From Anabaena sp051781005 (lineage in GTDB: Bacteria; Cyanobacteriota; Cyanobacteriia; Cyanobacteriales; Nostocaceae): 64,000 nucleotides of DNA. The notes beneath the pieces were generated by a model. It was not told the DNA's origin, did no database searches, and worked only from the letters and a program-made list of their open reading frames with translations. Positions 18,215 through 27,660 of this stretch are shown piece after piece (positions within the stretch are counted from its first letter, which is position 1; each line of letters opens with the position of its first letter). Both the position numbers and the translations under genes were made by a program. The stretch is from NCBI RefSeq assembly GCF_051781005.1, contig NZ_JBPWOA010000006.1, forward strand, positions 186,001 to 250,000. Reading direction: 5' to 3'.

Positions 18215-18243
18215 TTCCCTGCAAACATCAATTCCCCATTCCC

Positions 18244-19038
18244 ATGACTCAACAAACAAAAGCAATAGTCGTTTTTGATATAGATGGTGTTATCCGTGAT
18301 GTTGGTGGTTCTTATCGCCGCGCCTTAGCAGATACCGTAGAGCATTTTACCAACCAAGCTTACCGTCCCACACCAGAAGACATTGACAACCTCAAATCTG
18401 AAGGAATTTGGAATAACGATTGGGAAGCCTCCCAGGAATTCATTTACCGTCACTTTGCTACCCAAGGACAAAACCGCGAACAACTGCAATTAGATTATCA
18501 AGATATTGTTGCTTATTTTCAAACCCGTTACCGAGGTACAGACCCAGAAAATTGGAATGGGTATATTTGTGATGAACCTTTATTAGCCCAGCCTAATTAT
18601 TTTCAAGAACTCACACAAACAGGTATAGGTTGGGGATTTTTCAGCGGTGCTACTCGCGGTTCTGCTACTTATGTTTTAGAAAAACGCTTAGGTTTGCAAT
18701 CTCCTATCTTAATTGCAATGGAAGACGCACCTGGTAAACCTGACCCCACAGGACTTTTTGCAACTATTAGCTTATTAGAAAATGGTAATGACAGAAAACA
18801 AACAGTAGTTTATGTAGGTGATACGGTTGCAGATATGTACACCGTCGCAAAAGCTAGAAATATAGATGATTCTCGCACTTGGCTGGCTGTGGGAGTTTTA
18901 CCACCTCATGTACAAGAAACAGCAACGCGACGTGAGGCTTATACTGAAACATTAATTCAAGCAGGAGCAAATATAGTATTTAGTAATGTGCAGGAATTGA
19001 ATTTCAAGCAGATTCAGGAATTGCAAAAAGGATCATAA
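18244..19038 (+). CDS. HAD-superfamily phosphatase (TIGR01548-like)
   Basis: 264 residues with all HAD motifs: I VFDIDGVIRDVGG (about 10-22), II WGFFSGATRGSA (about 136-147), III with GKPDPTGLF, and IV VVYVGDTVADMYTVAKA. The DGVIRDVGGSYRRA start is characteristic of the TIGR01548 subgroup found next to, or fused with, histidine-biosynthesis enzymes in some organisms. The substrate is unknown; histidinol-phosphate-like compounds have been proposed for the subgroup. It follows ruvB by 29 bp. Confidence 0.8.
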   Translation: MTQQTKAIVVFDIDGVIRDVGGSYRRALADTVEHFTNQAYRPTPEDIDNLKSEGIWNNDWEASQEFIYRHFATQGQNREQLQLDYQDIVAYFQTRYRGTDPENWNGYICDEPLLAQPNYFQELTQTGIGWGFFSGATRGSATYVLEKRLGLQSPILIAMEDAPGKPDPTGLFATISLLENGNDRKQTVVYVGDTVADMYTVAKARNIDDSRTWLAVGVLPPHVQETATRREAYTETLIQAGANIVFSNVQELNFKQIQELQKGS

Positions 19039-19198
19039 ATATTTTAAAATCAATCAAGCAATGGGTTCAAAAGCGATCGCTCTATAGAATTGTGAGATTT
19101 TTTTGTCTAGATTTTGCATATTAGGTACTGAAGAACCAAAAAAATAACCTAACTTGAAATTAGCAAAATTTACATTTCAAAAATAAGGATAGTGTTAT

Positions 19199-19699
19199 AT
19201 GCCTCTAATTAGCCTCATTGCAGCTATTTCTGAAAATCGGATTTTAGCTGACTCAACAAAGGAACATATTCATGTGGGTATTCCTTGGAATATTCCCACA
19301 GATGGACATCATTTTCAAGAAATTACCTGGCGGCATCCTGTGATTATGGGTCGGAGAACTTATTCTACTTTTTATCAACCGCTGCCAAATCGTACAAATA
19401 TAATTGTTACCAGAAATCTTGATTATCAAGCTCCTGGTTGTGTTATTTTCCATTCACTTTTGGAGGCAGTTGAATGGGCTAAAATGAGTGAAACAGAGGA
19501 GATATTTATTGCTGGTGGTGGAGAGATTTATACTGAGGCGATCAAATTTGCGGATAAGCTTTATTTGACAATTGTGGAAGGTAATTTTGAGGGAGATATA
19601 TATTTTCCTGAGTTTGCAGATTTCGGTAAAGTAACCAAAGAAGAACATTTGCAGGAAAATGGCTTTAAGTTTAAGTTTGTGGAGATTGAAAGGGGTTAG
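19199..19699 (+). CDS. folA: Dihydrofolate reductase
   Basis: 166 residues, normal DHFR length. Motifs are LIAAISENRILA at the N-terminus, GIPWNIPTDGHHFQEITW (the Asp is the substrate-protonating residue of the IPW..L..D motif), PVIMGRRTYSTF (NADPH site), NRTNIIVTR and EIFIAGGGEIYTEAI (GG loop). It reduces dihydrofolate to tetrahydrofolate. In line with this, thymidylate synthase ThyA would be expected elsewhere; many cyanobacteria use ThyX and lack recognisable folA, so presence is informative. A stand-alone gene with an AT-rich 160-bp leader. Confidence 0.88.
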   Translation: MPLISLIAAISENRILADSTKEHIHVGIPWNIPTDGHHFQEITWRHPVIMGRRTYSTFYQPLPNRTNIIVTRNLDYQAPGCVIFHSLLEAVEWAKMSETEEIFIAGGGEIYTEAIKFADKLYLTIVEGNFEGDIYFPEFADFGKVTKEEHLQENGFKFKFVEIERG

Positions 19700-19891
19700 T
19701 TAAAATTTGTATTGGAGTGCGATGCAGGCATCGCATTCAGTATGGATAAAACTGTATAGTAGAATACTATCAACAAGAATTACGGCAGTTTGCGTAGTTA
19801 GGAGGTACAAAATCTAAATTGAAACCTATACACAAAGCCAGTTTTACTTCTGACTCCTGACTCCTGAATTCTGCTGTAATAGCAAATCCAT

Positions 19892-20698
19892 TTACTGTAA
19901 TTTCAGAAATTTATCCAAGGCTGCTACCATACTGGGAGGCCAACGACGGATATTTTGCACCCAGTTCATATCTTTATAGCGGGTATCAAGTCCATAAGCT
20001 GCTACCCAGTTGCTTTCAGCTTCGCCTTTTTGTCCACTTACCCAGTATGCAGCTGTTAAGGCGGCACGCATATCAGCGAATTTAGGATATTTACGGACTA
20101 TATTTCGCATTTCCCGGATAGCTTTGTCTATTTGATTAGTTTCATATAAAGCTAGGGCATAATTAGCTCTAGCAAAGGCAAAATTGGGAGCGATTTCTGT
20201 GGCTTTTTGGTAATCTGCGATCGCATCTTCCCATTTTCCTAACCCTGTTTTGGCGTTACCCCGATTGTTGTAAGCCATTGCGTCATTAGGGTCTAGTTCT
20301 AGCACATAATTATAATCTGCGATCGCTTCTTCCCATCTCCCCAAACCTTCTAATGCTGTCCCTCGATTTAAATAAGGGTCTGTGACATTTGGTGCTAATT
20401 CTACAGCTTTGTTGTAATCTGTCAGTGCTGCTGCCAATTTATTCTGGCTAACGCGGGAATTACCCCGATTACTCCAAGCACCCGCATTAGTAGGAAACTT
20501 TTCAATAATCTCTGTCCAATAGCTTTCAGCCGTAGCAAAATCACCTTGATTTGTAGCTGCAAATGCCTTAGTTGCTAACTCATCCCCTTGTTGTAACTCT
20601 TCTGGGGTAGTATTCCCTGTTGAGGATTGTGCCATTACTGGTGTACCCCAGCCAAACATAATTAACAAACTTAAAAAAATACAGATTATTTTAATCAT
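19892..20698 (-). CDS. Secreted or periplasmic TPR-repeat protein
   Basis: About 268 residues from ATG 20698 (MIKIICIFLSLLIMFGWG); the frame is open seven codons upstream to a TTG. A signal peptide ends near VMAQS. About five tetratricopeptide repeats follow (FATAESYWTEIIEKFPTNAG, AAALTDYNKAVELAPN, EEAIADYNYVLELDPNDA, EDAIADYQKATEIAPN, DKAIREMRNIVRKYPKFAD), which form a protein-binding superhelix. The short C-terminal part (WVQNIRRWPPSMVAALDKFL) is common in cyanobacterial TPR proteins of this kind. Thylakoid lumen or periplasm is likely; the partner is unknown. Confidence 0.8.
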   Translation of the reverse strand: MIKIICIFLSLLIMFGWGTPVMAQSSTGNTTPEELQQGDELATKAFAATNQGDFATAESYWTEIIEKFPTNAGAWSNRGNSRVSQNKLAAALTDYNKAVELAPNVTDPYLNRGTALEGLGRWEEAIADYNYVLELDPNDAMAYNNRGNAKTGLGKWEDAIADYQKATEIAPNFAFARANYALALYETNQIDKAIREMRNIVRKYPKFADMRAALTAAYWVSGQKGEAESNWVAAYGLDTRYKDMNWVQNIRRWPPSMVAALDKFLKLQ

Positions 20699-20884
20699 TG
20701 ATCGCTCTGTGATGGGCAATAAAATTAATCATAAGGCATAAATATTCCTTATCGGTTCCATCCTGTTACCGTCCCAAAGGGCTGGTCAATTGGTCAGATT
20801 TTGCGTTAAAATAAGCCTCGGTGTAGGTTGCCGCAGGCATCGCTAACTTAGTAAGTAATAGCCGGATTTTTCCCGGAGGTGTAA

Positions 20885-21184
20885 TTGACCAAGTTCATTT
20901 TAAAAATTCTCTGGTTAGATGAGAACGTCGCTCTAGCAGTTGATCAGGTTGTTGGTAAAGGTACTAGTCCTTTGACCAAATATTTTTTCTGGCCCAGAAA
21001 TGATGCCTGGGAAGAATTAAAAAAAGAGTTAGAATCCAAACACTGGATTACAGACGTTGACCGCGTTGAGTTGCTCAACAAAGCCACAGAAGTAATCAAC
21101 TACTGGCAAGAAGAAGGCAGAAACCGTCCCATGGCCGAAGCCCAGTTGAAATTCCCAGAAGTTGCCTTCACCGGTAGTGCTTGA
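20885..21184 (+). CDS. Plastid-specific ribosomal protein 3 homologue (PSRP-3/Ycf65)
   Basis: 99 residues of the PSRP-3/Ycf65 family, a 30S ribosomal protein conserved in cyanobacteria and plastids. The family core is FILKILWLDENVALAVDQVV, PLTKYFFWPRNDAWEELK, and LNKATEVINYWQE. The start is TTG at 20885: GGAGG lies 8 bases upstream, no ATG exists nearby in frame, and homologues begin with the same FxLKxLWL block, so the ribosome-binding site decides the rare start. It is divergent from the TPR gene. Confidence 0.88.
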   Translation: MTKFILKILWLDENVALAVDQVVGKGTSPLTKYFFWPRNDAWEELKKELESKHWITDVDRVELLNKATEVINYWQEEGRNRPMAEAQLKFPEVAFTGSA

Positions 21185-21764
21185 TCCTTTTAGTAATCGC
21201 TAATTGGTGATTGGAGGCAGGAAAAAGGTGGCAGGTGGAGAGGTAAGAGGTGACAGACAGGAATATAGCTAGAACGTTATTCTCCTGATCTTCCCATCCT
21301 CCCCAGTCACCTTTTCCCCAGTTTGATTTTCTTGTCTAGGTTTTATATAGCAGCAGTTATATTTTCGTAAGTTTACACACTCTCGCCAAACGCGATTTTC
21401 ACTTAGTTGTTTAAACCCGAAAAAACTATTACGATCAAAATTCATTCTGTTAGCGGTAGCGGGGCGTTGAGCAGCGTTCTGACTCCAGATTCCTGAATTC
21501 TGTTCGATAAATTACCGTTTTTTAATAACGAAAAATAGTCAAAGTTTTTCTATATTTGTCTGGTTCTATTTATTAAATTGTCAACTAGGGACGAGATCCT
21601 CTATCTAAATTTTTGTATATCGTTGTCTTTATGACAATGTAATATATTTTACCTATTGCCTTAAATTCTCTATCTCAGGGAGGATAAAAGGTTAGTATAC
21701 AAATTTAATACTGAATTTTTATTAGTGTTTATGCCTAATAAATTTAGAGCAGCAAGGTTCAATC
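21185..21764. other. Gap upstream of the hybrid kinase
   Basis: 580 bp, with a G-rich GGCAGGNGG-type repeat patch (21213-21255) and fragments of the CTGACTCC...CCTGAATTC repeat (about 21480-21502) followed by AT-rich sequence that presumably has the kinase promoter. No gene recognised. Confidence 0.45.
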
Positions 21765-24700
21765 ATGCAAGTAATATTGACATTATTCCCAAAGATTTTA
21801 GCGTCTAATTACTATATGCCGCATGGGAATTGCTATCTATGGCAAACTCCTCTTGTGGGTTTGCATTTAGTAAGTGATGCATTAATTGCGATCGCTTATT
21901 TTTCAATTTCGGTGATGCTGATTTACTTTGTCCGCAAGCAGAGTGATGTTCTCTTCTCCAAAGTTTTTGTCTTATTTGGGACATTTATCATCCTCTGTGG
22001 TATCGGACACCTGCTCGACATTTGGACGCTTTGGCATCCAGACTACTGGATTTCCGGCATTGAACGCGCTCTGACTGCCGTCATTTCTTGTTATCTGGCC
22101 TTACAACTAATAGAAATCTTGCCGCAATTTTTGGCATTAAAAACACCAGCACAGCTAGAAGCTATCAGCCAGGAATTAGAAAAGCAAGTAGCAGAACGGC
22201 AACGTACCGAAGAAATCATGCAAATGATTGTGGCAGCAACTGCCTCTGTGACTGGAAACGATTTTTTTCCTGCCTTGGTAGAGAACCTAGCCACAGCTTT
22301 AAATGTTGCCTACGCGATGGTATTTGAAACAGTTGACAACTCCTTACAAAAGCTCCGAAGTATTAATGTTTGGTATGAAGATCATCTAGCAGAAAACTTT
22401 GACTATGAATTAATTAACACTCCTTGCAAAGATGTAGTGCAGAAGAATTCGCTGCGTTTTTATCCCAGTGGCTTACAGCAGATTTTTCCTAAAAACTCAT
22501 TGATTGAGACATTGGATGCAGAAAGCTACCTGGGTGTGCCTTTGGTCGATATCAATCAAAATGTGATTGGCAACCTTTGTGTTGTCGATGTTAAACCCTT
22601 TTTGGCAGATGAACGCACCAAAGCACTCCTGACTGTATTTGCCGCACGAGCTTCGACTGAACTGCAACGCAAATGGGCAGAAGAAGAAAAACACCAAGCG
22701 TATGAGGAACTAGAATTTCGAGTTGTGGAGCGCACAACTGAACTTATTAGAGCTAATAACGCTCTAGAAAGTGAAATTAGCGAACGGATTGCGGCAGAAG
22801 GGGCTATGAGGGTAATGGCAGAGCAAGAACAGGCAACCACCCGCGTTATCCTGCAAATGCGTCAAACCCTGAATCTGGAATCAATTTTCAATGTCACAAC
22901 CACAGAATTACGACAAACTATAGATTGCGATCGCGTTTTGATTTATCGCTTCCAACCAGATTGGAGTGGGGAATTAGTTTCTGAGTCGGTAAATGAACGT
23001 TGGAATATCTTACTTCCCAGACGGGCAAATGATCTCGAACTTACCCAAATAGCTGTAGAACAAACCGATTGTGTCACGACTAAACTAAGTACTACAGATG
23101 TTTTGAGCCATGATACCTATTTACAGTCCAGTCAAGGTGGCATTTATAGTCAAAAAAGCTATTGCTGCGTTAACGATATCGACAAAGCCGGATTTAATTC
23201 TTGCTATCTCAATCTTCTAGGAAAATTGCAAGCACGAGCTTATATCATTACTCCCATCTTCTGTAGACAAAAACTATGGGGCTTGTTAGCAGTTTATCAA
23301 AATAGTAGTCCTCGCAACTGGCAACAGGCAGAAATCGGCATTGTCACCCAAATTAGCAATCAATTAGGGGTAGCGGTACAACAAGCAGAACTACTTGCCC
23401 AAACCCAGGAACAGGCAGAGGAACTGAAACGGGCTAAAGAAGTAGCTGATGCTGCGAATCGGGCTAAAAGTGAATTTTTGGCGAATATGAGTCATGAACT
23501 GCGTACCCCCCTCAATGCCATTCTTGGCTTTACTCAGTTGATGCAACAAGATCAGTCCCTAACTATTGATCATCAGCAGTATATAGAAATCATTAACCAA
23601 AGTGGTGAACACCTGTTAGCACTGATTAATGATGTGCTAGAGATGTCGAAAATTGAAGCTGGCAGGATTTCACTCTACAAAACAGAGTTTGATTTGCACC
23701 AAATGCTGCATAGTTTAATATCTATGTTGCAACTGAAATCAAAATCCAAAGGCTTACAACTGATTTTTGACTATGATGTTACTGTACCTCAGTACATCAA
23801 AACTGATGAAAACAAACTGCGTCAGGTACTCATTAACCTGTTAGGCAATGCCATCAAGTTCACCGAAAAAGGAAGTGTATCCTTGCGAGTTAGTAATCAG
23901 GAATTATCTGTGGGAGAAAAGGAGGAAGGGGAAAAAGATAATATTCTTTTATTTGAAGTTGAAGACACCGGTCCTGGTATTGCTTCAGAAGAACTTGGTG
24001 ATTTATTTCAGGCATTTCAGCAAACACAAGCCGGTCAAAAATCCAAAGAAGGAACAGGTTTAGGTTTACGAATCAGTCAAAAGTTTGTGCAGTTGATGGG
24101 TGGAGAAATTAATGTATATAGTGAATTAGGTAAAGGTAGTCGTTTTCAGTTTCATATCCAGGCAGGTTTGGTTAAAGAATTTACCACCTCTGGCTTATGC
24201 CCTATTAATGAAACAGTCAGTATGATTGTTCCTGGGCAAACAACCTATCGTATTCTGATTGTCGAAGATTATCCTACCAATCGTTTGCTGCTCAAACAAT
24301 TTTTGCTCAATTTCGATTTTGAAGTGCAGGAAGCTGAAAATGGACAAATTGCGATCGCACTCTGGCAGCAATGGCAACCTCACCTCATTTTTATGGATAT
24401 GCATATGCCGATTGTTGATGGCTATGAAGCTACCCGGCAAATTCGTCAACTAGAAAAAGAATTAGAAATCGGGCAAATTTCTACCCCGACAAAAATTATT
24501 GCTCTCACTGCTAGTGCTTTTACTGAACAGCGACAGGAAAGCTTAGACGCAGGTTGTGACGATTTTGTCAGCAAACCATTCCGTCAAGCAGAAATTCTGG
24601 AAACCCTATCCAAGCATTTACAGGTGCAATATATATATAAACCTACTCCAGTCAAGACGCTCTCTAATTCATTGTTTCAAACACATGACTACATTCTTGA

Positions 24701-24914
24701 CAGGAATGCCTTAGCTATTATGCCCACTGAATGGATTGATGAATTACACTTTGCCGCAGCCCAAGGTAATGATCTCAGATGTTTCAATCTTATTGATCAA
24801 ATTGCTCCTCAGCAAACTTCGCTGATTGCTGCTTTAACTAAATTGATTGACACCTATCAGTTTGATCTACTGATGATACTTACTGAACCAACAGATTTAG
24901 AGGATGGACAATGA
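21765..24914 (+). CDS. Ethylene-receptor-type hybrid histidine kinase with cyanobacteriochrome-like GAF
   Basis: 1049 residues. The N-terminus (about 25-130) has three membrane helices and matches the plant ETR1 ethylene-binding domain: SDALIAIAYFSI with Asp38, and CGIGHLLDIWT with Cys78 and His82, the Cu(I)-binding CxxxH pair. Coiled coil and a GAF domain follow (about 150-300). A second, cyanobacteriochrome-like GAF (about 375-545) has DRVLIYRFQPDWSGELV and Cys480-Tyr481 where CBCRs usually have Cys-His. Then come HisKA (SHELRTPLNAILGF, His577), HATPase (N-box NLLGNAIKF, VEDTGPGIA, GTGLGLRIS), a receiver (Asp878) and a helical tail lacking an obvious HPt His. The architecture resembles Synechocystis Slr1212 (SynEtr1/UirS), an ethylene and light sensor. 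Bilin binding here is inferred. Confidence 0.88.
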   Translation: MQVILTLFPKILASNYYMPHGNCYLWQTPLVGLHLVSDALIAIAYFSISVMLIYFVRKQSDVLFSKVFVLFGTFIILCGIGHLLDIWTLWHPDYWISGIERALTAVISCYLALQLIEILPQFLALKTPAQLEAISQELEKQVAERQRTEEIMQMIVAATASVTGNDFFPALVENLATALNVAYAMVFETVDNSLQKLRSINVWYEDHLAENFDYELINTPCKDVVQKNSLRFYPSGLQQIFPKNSLIETLDAESYLGVPLVDINQNVIGNLCVVDVKPFLADERTKALLTVFAARASTELQRKWAEEEKHQAYEELEFRVVERTTELIRANNALESEISERIAAEGAMRVMAEQEQATTRVILQMRQTLNLESIFNVTTTELRQTIDCDRVLIYRFQPDWSGELVSESVNERWNILLPRRANDLELTQIAVEQTDCVTTKLSTTDVLSHDTYLQSSQGGIYSQKSYCCVNDIDKAGFNSCYLNLLGKLQARAYIITPIFCRQKLWGLLAVYQNSSPRNWQQAEIGIVTQISNQLGVAVQQAELLAQTQEQAEELKRAKEVADAANRAKSEFLANMSHELRTPLNAILGFTQLMQQDQSLTIDHQQYIEIINQSGEHLLALINDVLEMSKIEAGRISLYKTEFDLHQMLHSLISMLQLKSKSKGLQLIFDYDVTVPQYIKTDENKLRQVLINLLGNAIKFTEKGSVSLRVSNQELSVGEKEEGEKDNILLFEVEDTGPGIASEELGDLFQAFQQTQAGQKSKEGTGLGLRISQKFVQLMGGEINVYSELGKGSRFQFHIQAGLVKEFTTSGLCPINETVSMIVPGQTTYRILIVEDYPTNRLLLKQFLLNFDFEVQEAENGQIAIALWQQWQPHLIFMDMHMPIVDGYEATRQIRQLEKELEIGQISTPTKIIALTASAFTEQRQESLDAGCDDFVSKPFRQAEILETLSKHLQVQYIYKPTPVKTLSNSLFQTHDYILDRNALAIMPTEWIDELHFAAAQGNDLRCFNLIDQIAPQQTSLIAALTKLIDTYQFDLLMILTEPTDLEDGQ

Positions 24915-25241
24915 AAACAATTTCATGAATTACCTCTAATTTTGTGATGTTTTGCCTAAGTTCTGTACAAAATAACAGGATCTAATCTGTAGAGATATTT
25001 CCTGAAACATCTCTACAAACGAGATATTATTTATCGAACAGAATTCAAGAGTCAGAATTCAGTTGGGTATTCTGTGCGAGTGGCGGATGAATAACCGGGT
25101 TTAAGATCCCTACACCAAATCGTAGATTTGGTGGTCTACAATCAGTTGCGAGTCCCAATCCTCGACCGATAGCGCAGCGTTAGCGAGGAACGAGCGTCTT
25201 GATTCTGACTCCGTTCGGCTGACGCTCACAGCAAAGCCTGG
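24915..25241. other. Gap between hybrid kinase and SPFH gene
   Basis: Convergent gap of about 330 bp filled with repeats: the palindrome at 24990-25015, GAATTCAAGAGTCAGAATTCAG (split copies of the GACTCCTGAATTC repeat), and GC-rich patches such as GATAGCGCAGCGTTAGCGAG near 25160. No gene seen. Confidence 0.5.
24990..25015. repeat. 26-bp palindromic repeat, copy 3
   Basis: Arms TAGAGAT and ATCTCTA enclose a diverged centre. Same length and ends as the perfect copy at 14420-14445. Lies after the kinase and might act as a terminator hairpin. Confidence 0.55.
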
Positions 25242-27377
25242 CTACTGACTCCTGACTCCTTCTCCAACTACTTTATCTACTGGCGATTGCACAACTAATT
25301 GGGGATTATTATTGTGATCATTTGGTTCAATTTTAGTCAGCGGTGGTGGTGGTACAGGCATTTTGGTTTCTTGATGTGTTTTGCCTGTTTGATTCCATAA
25401 AATCATCGACAGTAAACCATCTACCAAACCGTTGCTATTGCCATTATTACCAGCAACCATGACATCGGGAATGAGACGCACATTGCGATCGCCTATAATT
25501 TGCATTAACTGCATGGCGGTGTAACCCTGAGAACCCAAAGCTTGTACACCTGTACGGTAAGTTTCAGCTTTAGCGTTACCTGTAGCCCGGATACCATCGG
25601 CTTCCGCTATGGATTTGAGTTTTGTGGCTTCTGCTTCACCATTGGCTTCTTTAATAGCAGCTTGGGCTTTAAGTTCGGCAATTTGAACACTTTGCTCAGA
25701 TTTGACCATTTCTTGCTGAATATTAGCTAAGGCTGTTTCCCGTACCAGTTGTTGGCGTTGGGTTTGCGCCATTTGCTGAACTTCGTAAGTTTTGCGTTCT
25801 TCTTCCGCAATTTTCCGGTCTGTCTGTGTCTGCATTAAGGCCGCAGGTGGTTGAATATCACCAATTAAGGTGTCAATTGCTTGTACATCATAGGCACGCA
25901 AAGCTGCCTTAATAAATTCAGCAGCTTCAGTTTGGCGTTCACTGCGCGCTGTTAAAAAGTCGAGTACAGTGCAGTTTTGAGCAGAGTTGCGGAAATAGTT
26001 ACCAATGGTTGGTTCTAGGACATGATCTACCAAATTTTGCATTGCACCAACGCGGGAAATGACCTTTGGTGCATCTAAAGCACCGACATGAATAATCTGC
26101 GCTACTTCCAAATCAAATGCGAAACCATCACGCGATCGCACCGTCAAAGATTCTAGCTTCTCATCATAGCTATGTCTTTCTGTCCGACTTGACCAATTTA
26201 AAACTATGTTCGTCGTTGGTACTAACTCAATTTTCATAATCCGGGAGTTAGTTGGGTGTTTACCAGGATACAGAGGTTCTACCCAAACGCCTTTATGTCC
26301 CTGATGCACCAAATTACCGTGAGTGAAAGCTGCACCGCTGATATCTTCTTGCTCTTGCCCCACGAAAGAAATTACCACACCTACATAACCAATGGGTATT
26401 TCTGTCATCGGTACTTGTTCTACCTGCACAAACCAGGGATTCAAGTTCCAAGAACCAGATAATAAAATCTGCTCTTGCAAACCTCTTTTACCACCACCAT
26501 TAATAAATTTTTGACCATTTTGGAAGTTGTCGTGTCCTTCAATCATAGACCCAGCAATTTCCCCTGGTGAAATGGGCAACCCATCCAAAGTGGTGACAAT
26601 GCCGACTTTATCAGATTTGACACTATATACATTCAATTGTTCTGCACTCATGCCATGACTACTAGCGTTAGCCGCTGTAATCACTTTGAACAAAGCAGTA
26701 TTGATACGGTAACTACCAGCAGTAAGAAAGCCCATTTGCCGACCTTTTTCCCCACCTTTAGTCAAGAATTTACGAGCATCTTGGAAGTTGTCACATTCGA
26801 CAATTTTGCCTAAAATCCGTTCTGGTGGGTTTTGTGCGCCATCTGCGGCGACAATCATCGCAATTTGACCTTGGGGGACAACAATTATCGACTCTTTTTT
26901 GATTGAGTATTGCCAAGGCCAATGTCCCCAATGCCAACCAGGTGCAAGGGTATCTGCTTGTAAACCTGCTTCTCCGTTGAGGGCTATTAATCTTCCAGCA
27001 GGTAGTCCTTTACCTGTTAGGGCGAATTTTTTCACCACAATTCCGACTTCGCGCTCACCGATAACTACCAGTCCCCCAAATATCAGAGGAACACTAATCA
27101 CAAAACCACCGACTAAAATCAGCGGTATCAGTGCAAAAGGTTCTAGCCCCATTGCTTGATATTGAGGTCTATTATTTGTTAATTGGTTGATGTTAGGTTC
27201 TGTTTGACTAGGCTGGACTGAGGCGGAAATAACTTCTTTTGCTGTGGGCGTTTTTATACTTGTCGCATTGGCGGCATTAATACCACTAGCTAAGGCTAAA
27301 GCTGCTACAGTCGATGCTGTCAACTTTACAAACTTATTTTGTTTACTCTTACCAAAGGAAGATAGAAAGCTTTTCAT
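25242..27377 (-). CDS. SPFH/flotillin-family membrane protein
   Basis: 711 residues. The N-terminus has a weakly hydrophobic stretch (about 18-38, TASTVAALALASGINAA) and a strong membrane segment (about 82-105, PFALIPLILVGGFVISVPLIF). The SPFH region follows, with NIVLNWSSRTERHSYDEKLE and FDLEVAQIIHVGALDAPKVI. A long coiled coil rich in Ala/Glu/Gln (about 545-625; QTDRKIAEEERKTYEVQQMA) precedes a C-terminal proline-rich tail. SPFH proteins form large oligomeric membrane scaffolds. Two internal segments are related (DNFQDARKFLTKGGEKGRQM and DNFQNGQKFINGGGKRGLQE), suggesting an intragenic duplication. The gene stands alone; the function in this organism is unknown. Confidence 0.82.
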   Translation of the reverse strand: MKSFLSSFGKSKQNKFVKLTASTVAALALASGINAANATSIKTPTAKEVISASVQPSQTEPNINQLTNNRPQYQAMGLEPFALIPLILVGGFVISVPLIFGGLVVIGEREVGIVVKKFALTGKGLPAGRLIALNGEAGLQADTLAPGWHWGHWPWQYSIKKESIIVVPQGQIAMIVAADGAQNPPERILGKIVECDNFQDARKFLTKGGEKGRQMGFLTAGSYRINTALFKVITAANASSHGMSAEQLNVYSVKSDKVGIVTTLDGLPISPGEIAGSMIEGHDNFQNGQKFINGGGKRGLQEQILLSGSWNLNPWFVQVEQVPMTEIPIGYVGVVISFVGQEQEDISGAAFTHGNLVHQGHKGVWVEPLYPGKHPTNSRIMKIELVPTTNIVLNWSSRTERHSYDEKLESLTVRSRDGFAFDLEVAQIIHVGALDAPKVISRVGAMQNLVDHVLEPTIGNYFRNSAQNCTVLDFLTARSERQTEAAEFIKAALRAYDVQAIDTLIGDIQPPAALMQTQTDRKIAEEERKTYEVQQMAQTQRQQLVRETALANIQQEMVKSEQSVQIAELKAQAAIKEANGEAEATKLKSIAEADGIRATGNAKAETYRTGVQALGSQGYTAMQLMQIIGDRNVRLIPDVMVAGNNGNSNGLVDGLLSMILWNQTGKTHQETKMPVPPPPLTKIEPNDHNNNPQLVVQSPVDKVVGEGVRSQ

Positions 27378-27499
27378 ATTTTTGCCCCTTTGGGCAATTA
27401 ATCATTTAAGATATCACTTCACTAAGGCAGAGGTTATTTTCTTAAACTTGATGTAATTTTTTTGAGTATAAATAAAAAGCCGGAATTCTGCTATGTACC

Positions 27500-27651
27500 T
27501 TAGAGACTTCCAACTAAAAAAATATCCCGTCGTTGTGACGGCAGGGGGGCAGGGAGCAGGGAGCAGGGGGAAGAAAAGTCGCTTTGATTTGATAAAATTG
27601 GATAGCGAAGCGCTGCTGCAAGCAGTTCATCTTTTTTGTGGAGTTCTCTTA
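27500..27651. mobile_element. MITE-like element, TIR TTAGAGACTTCCA, copy A
   Basis: 152 bp. Left end TTAGAGACTTCCA, right end TGGAGTTCTCTTA (imperfect inverted repeat). It shares both flanks with 39606-39742 (TAAAAAAATAT after the left end, TTTTTTGTGGAGTTCTCTTA at the right). The interior carries GGGAGCA tandem repeats and a GCGAAGCGCTGCTGCAAGCA patch. No coding capacity. Confidence 0.7.
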
Positions 27652-27660
27652 AAGACAATA

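Noticed and set aside
27540..27573. G-rich GGGAGCAGGG tract considered as a possible G-quadruplex regulator or CRISPR-like repeat
   Set aside because: Units are contiguous with no spacers, so it is not CRISPR; G-runs of three to six are an ordinary STRR array in this genome type, though a quadruplex cannot be excluded.
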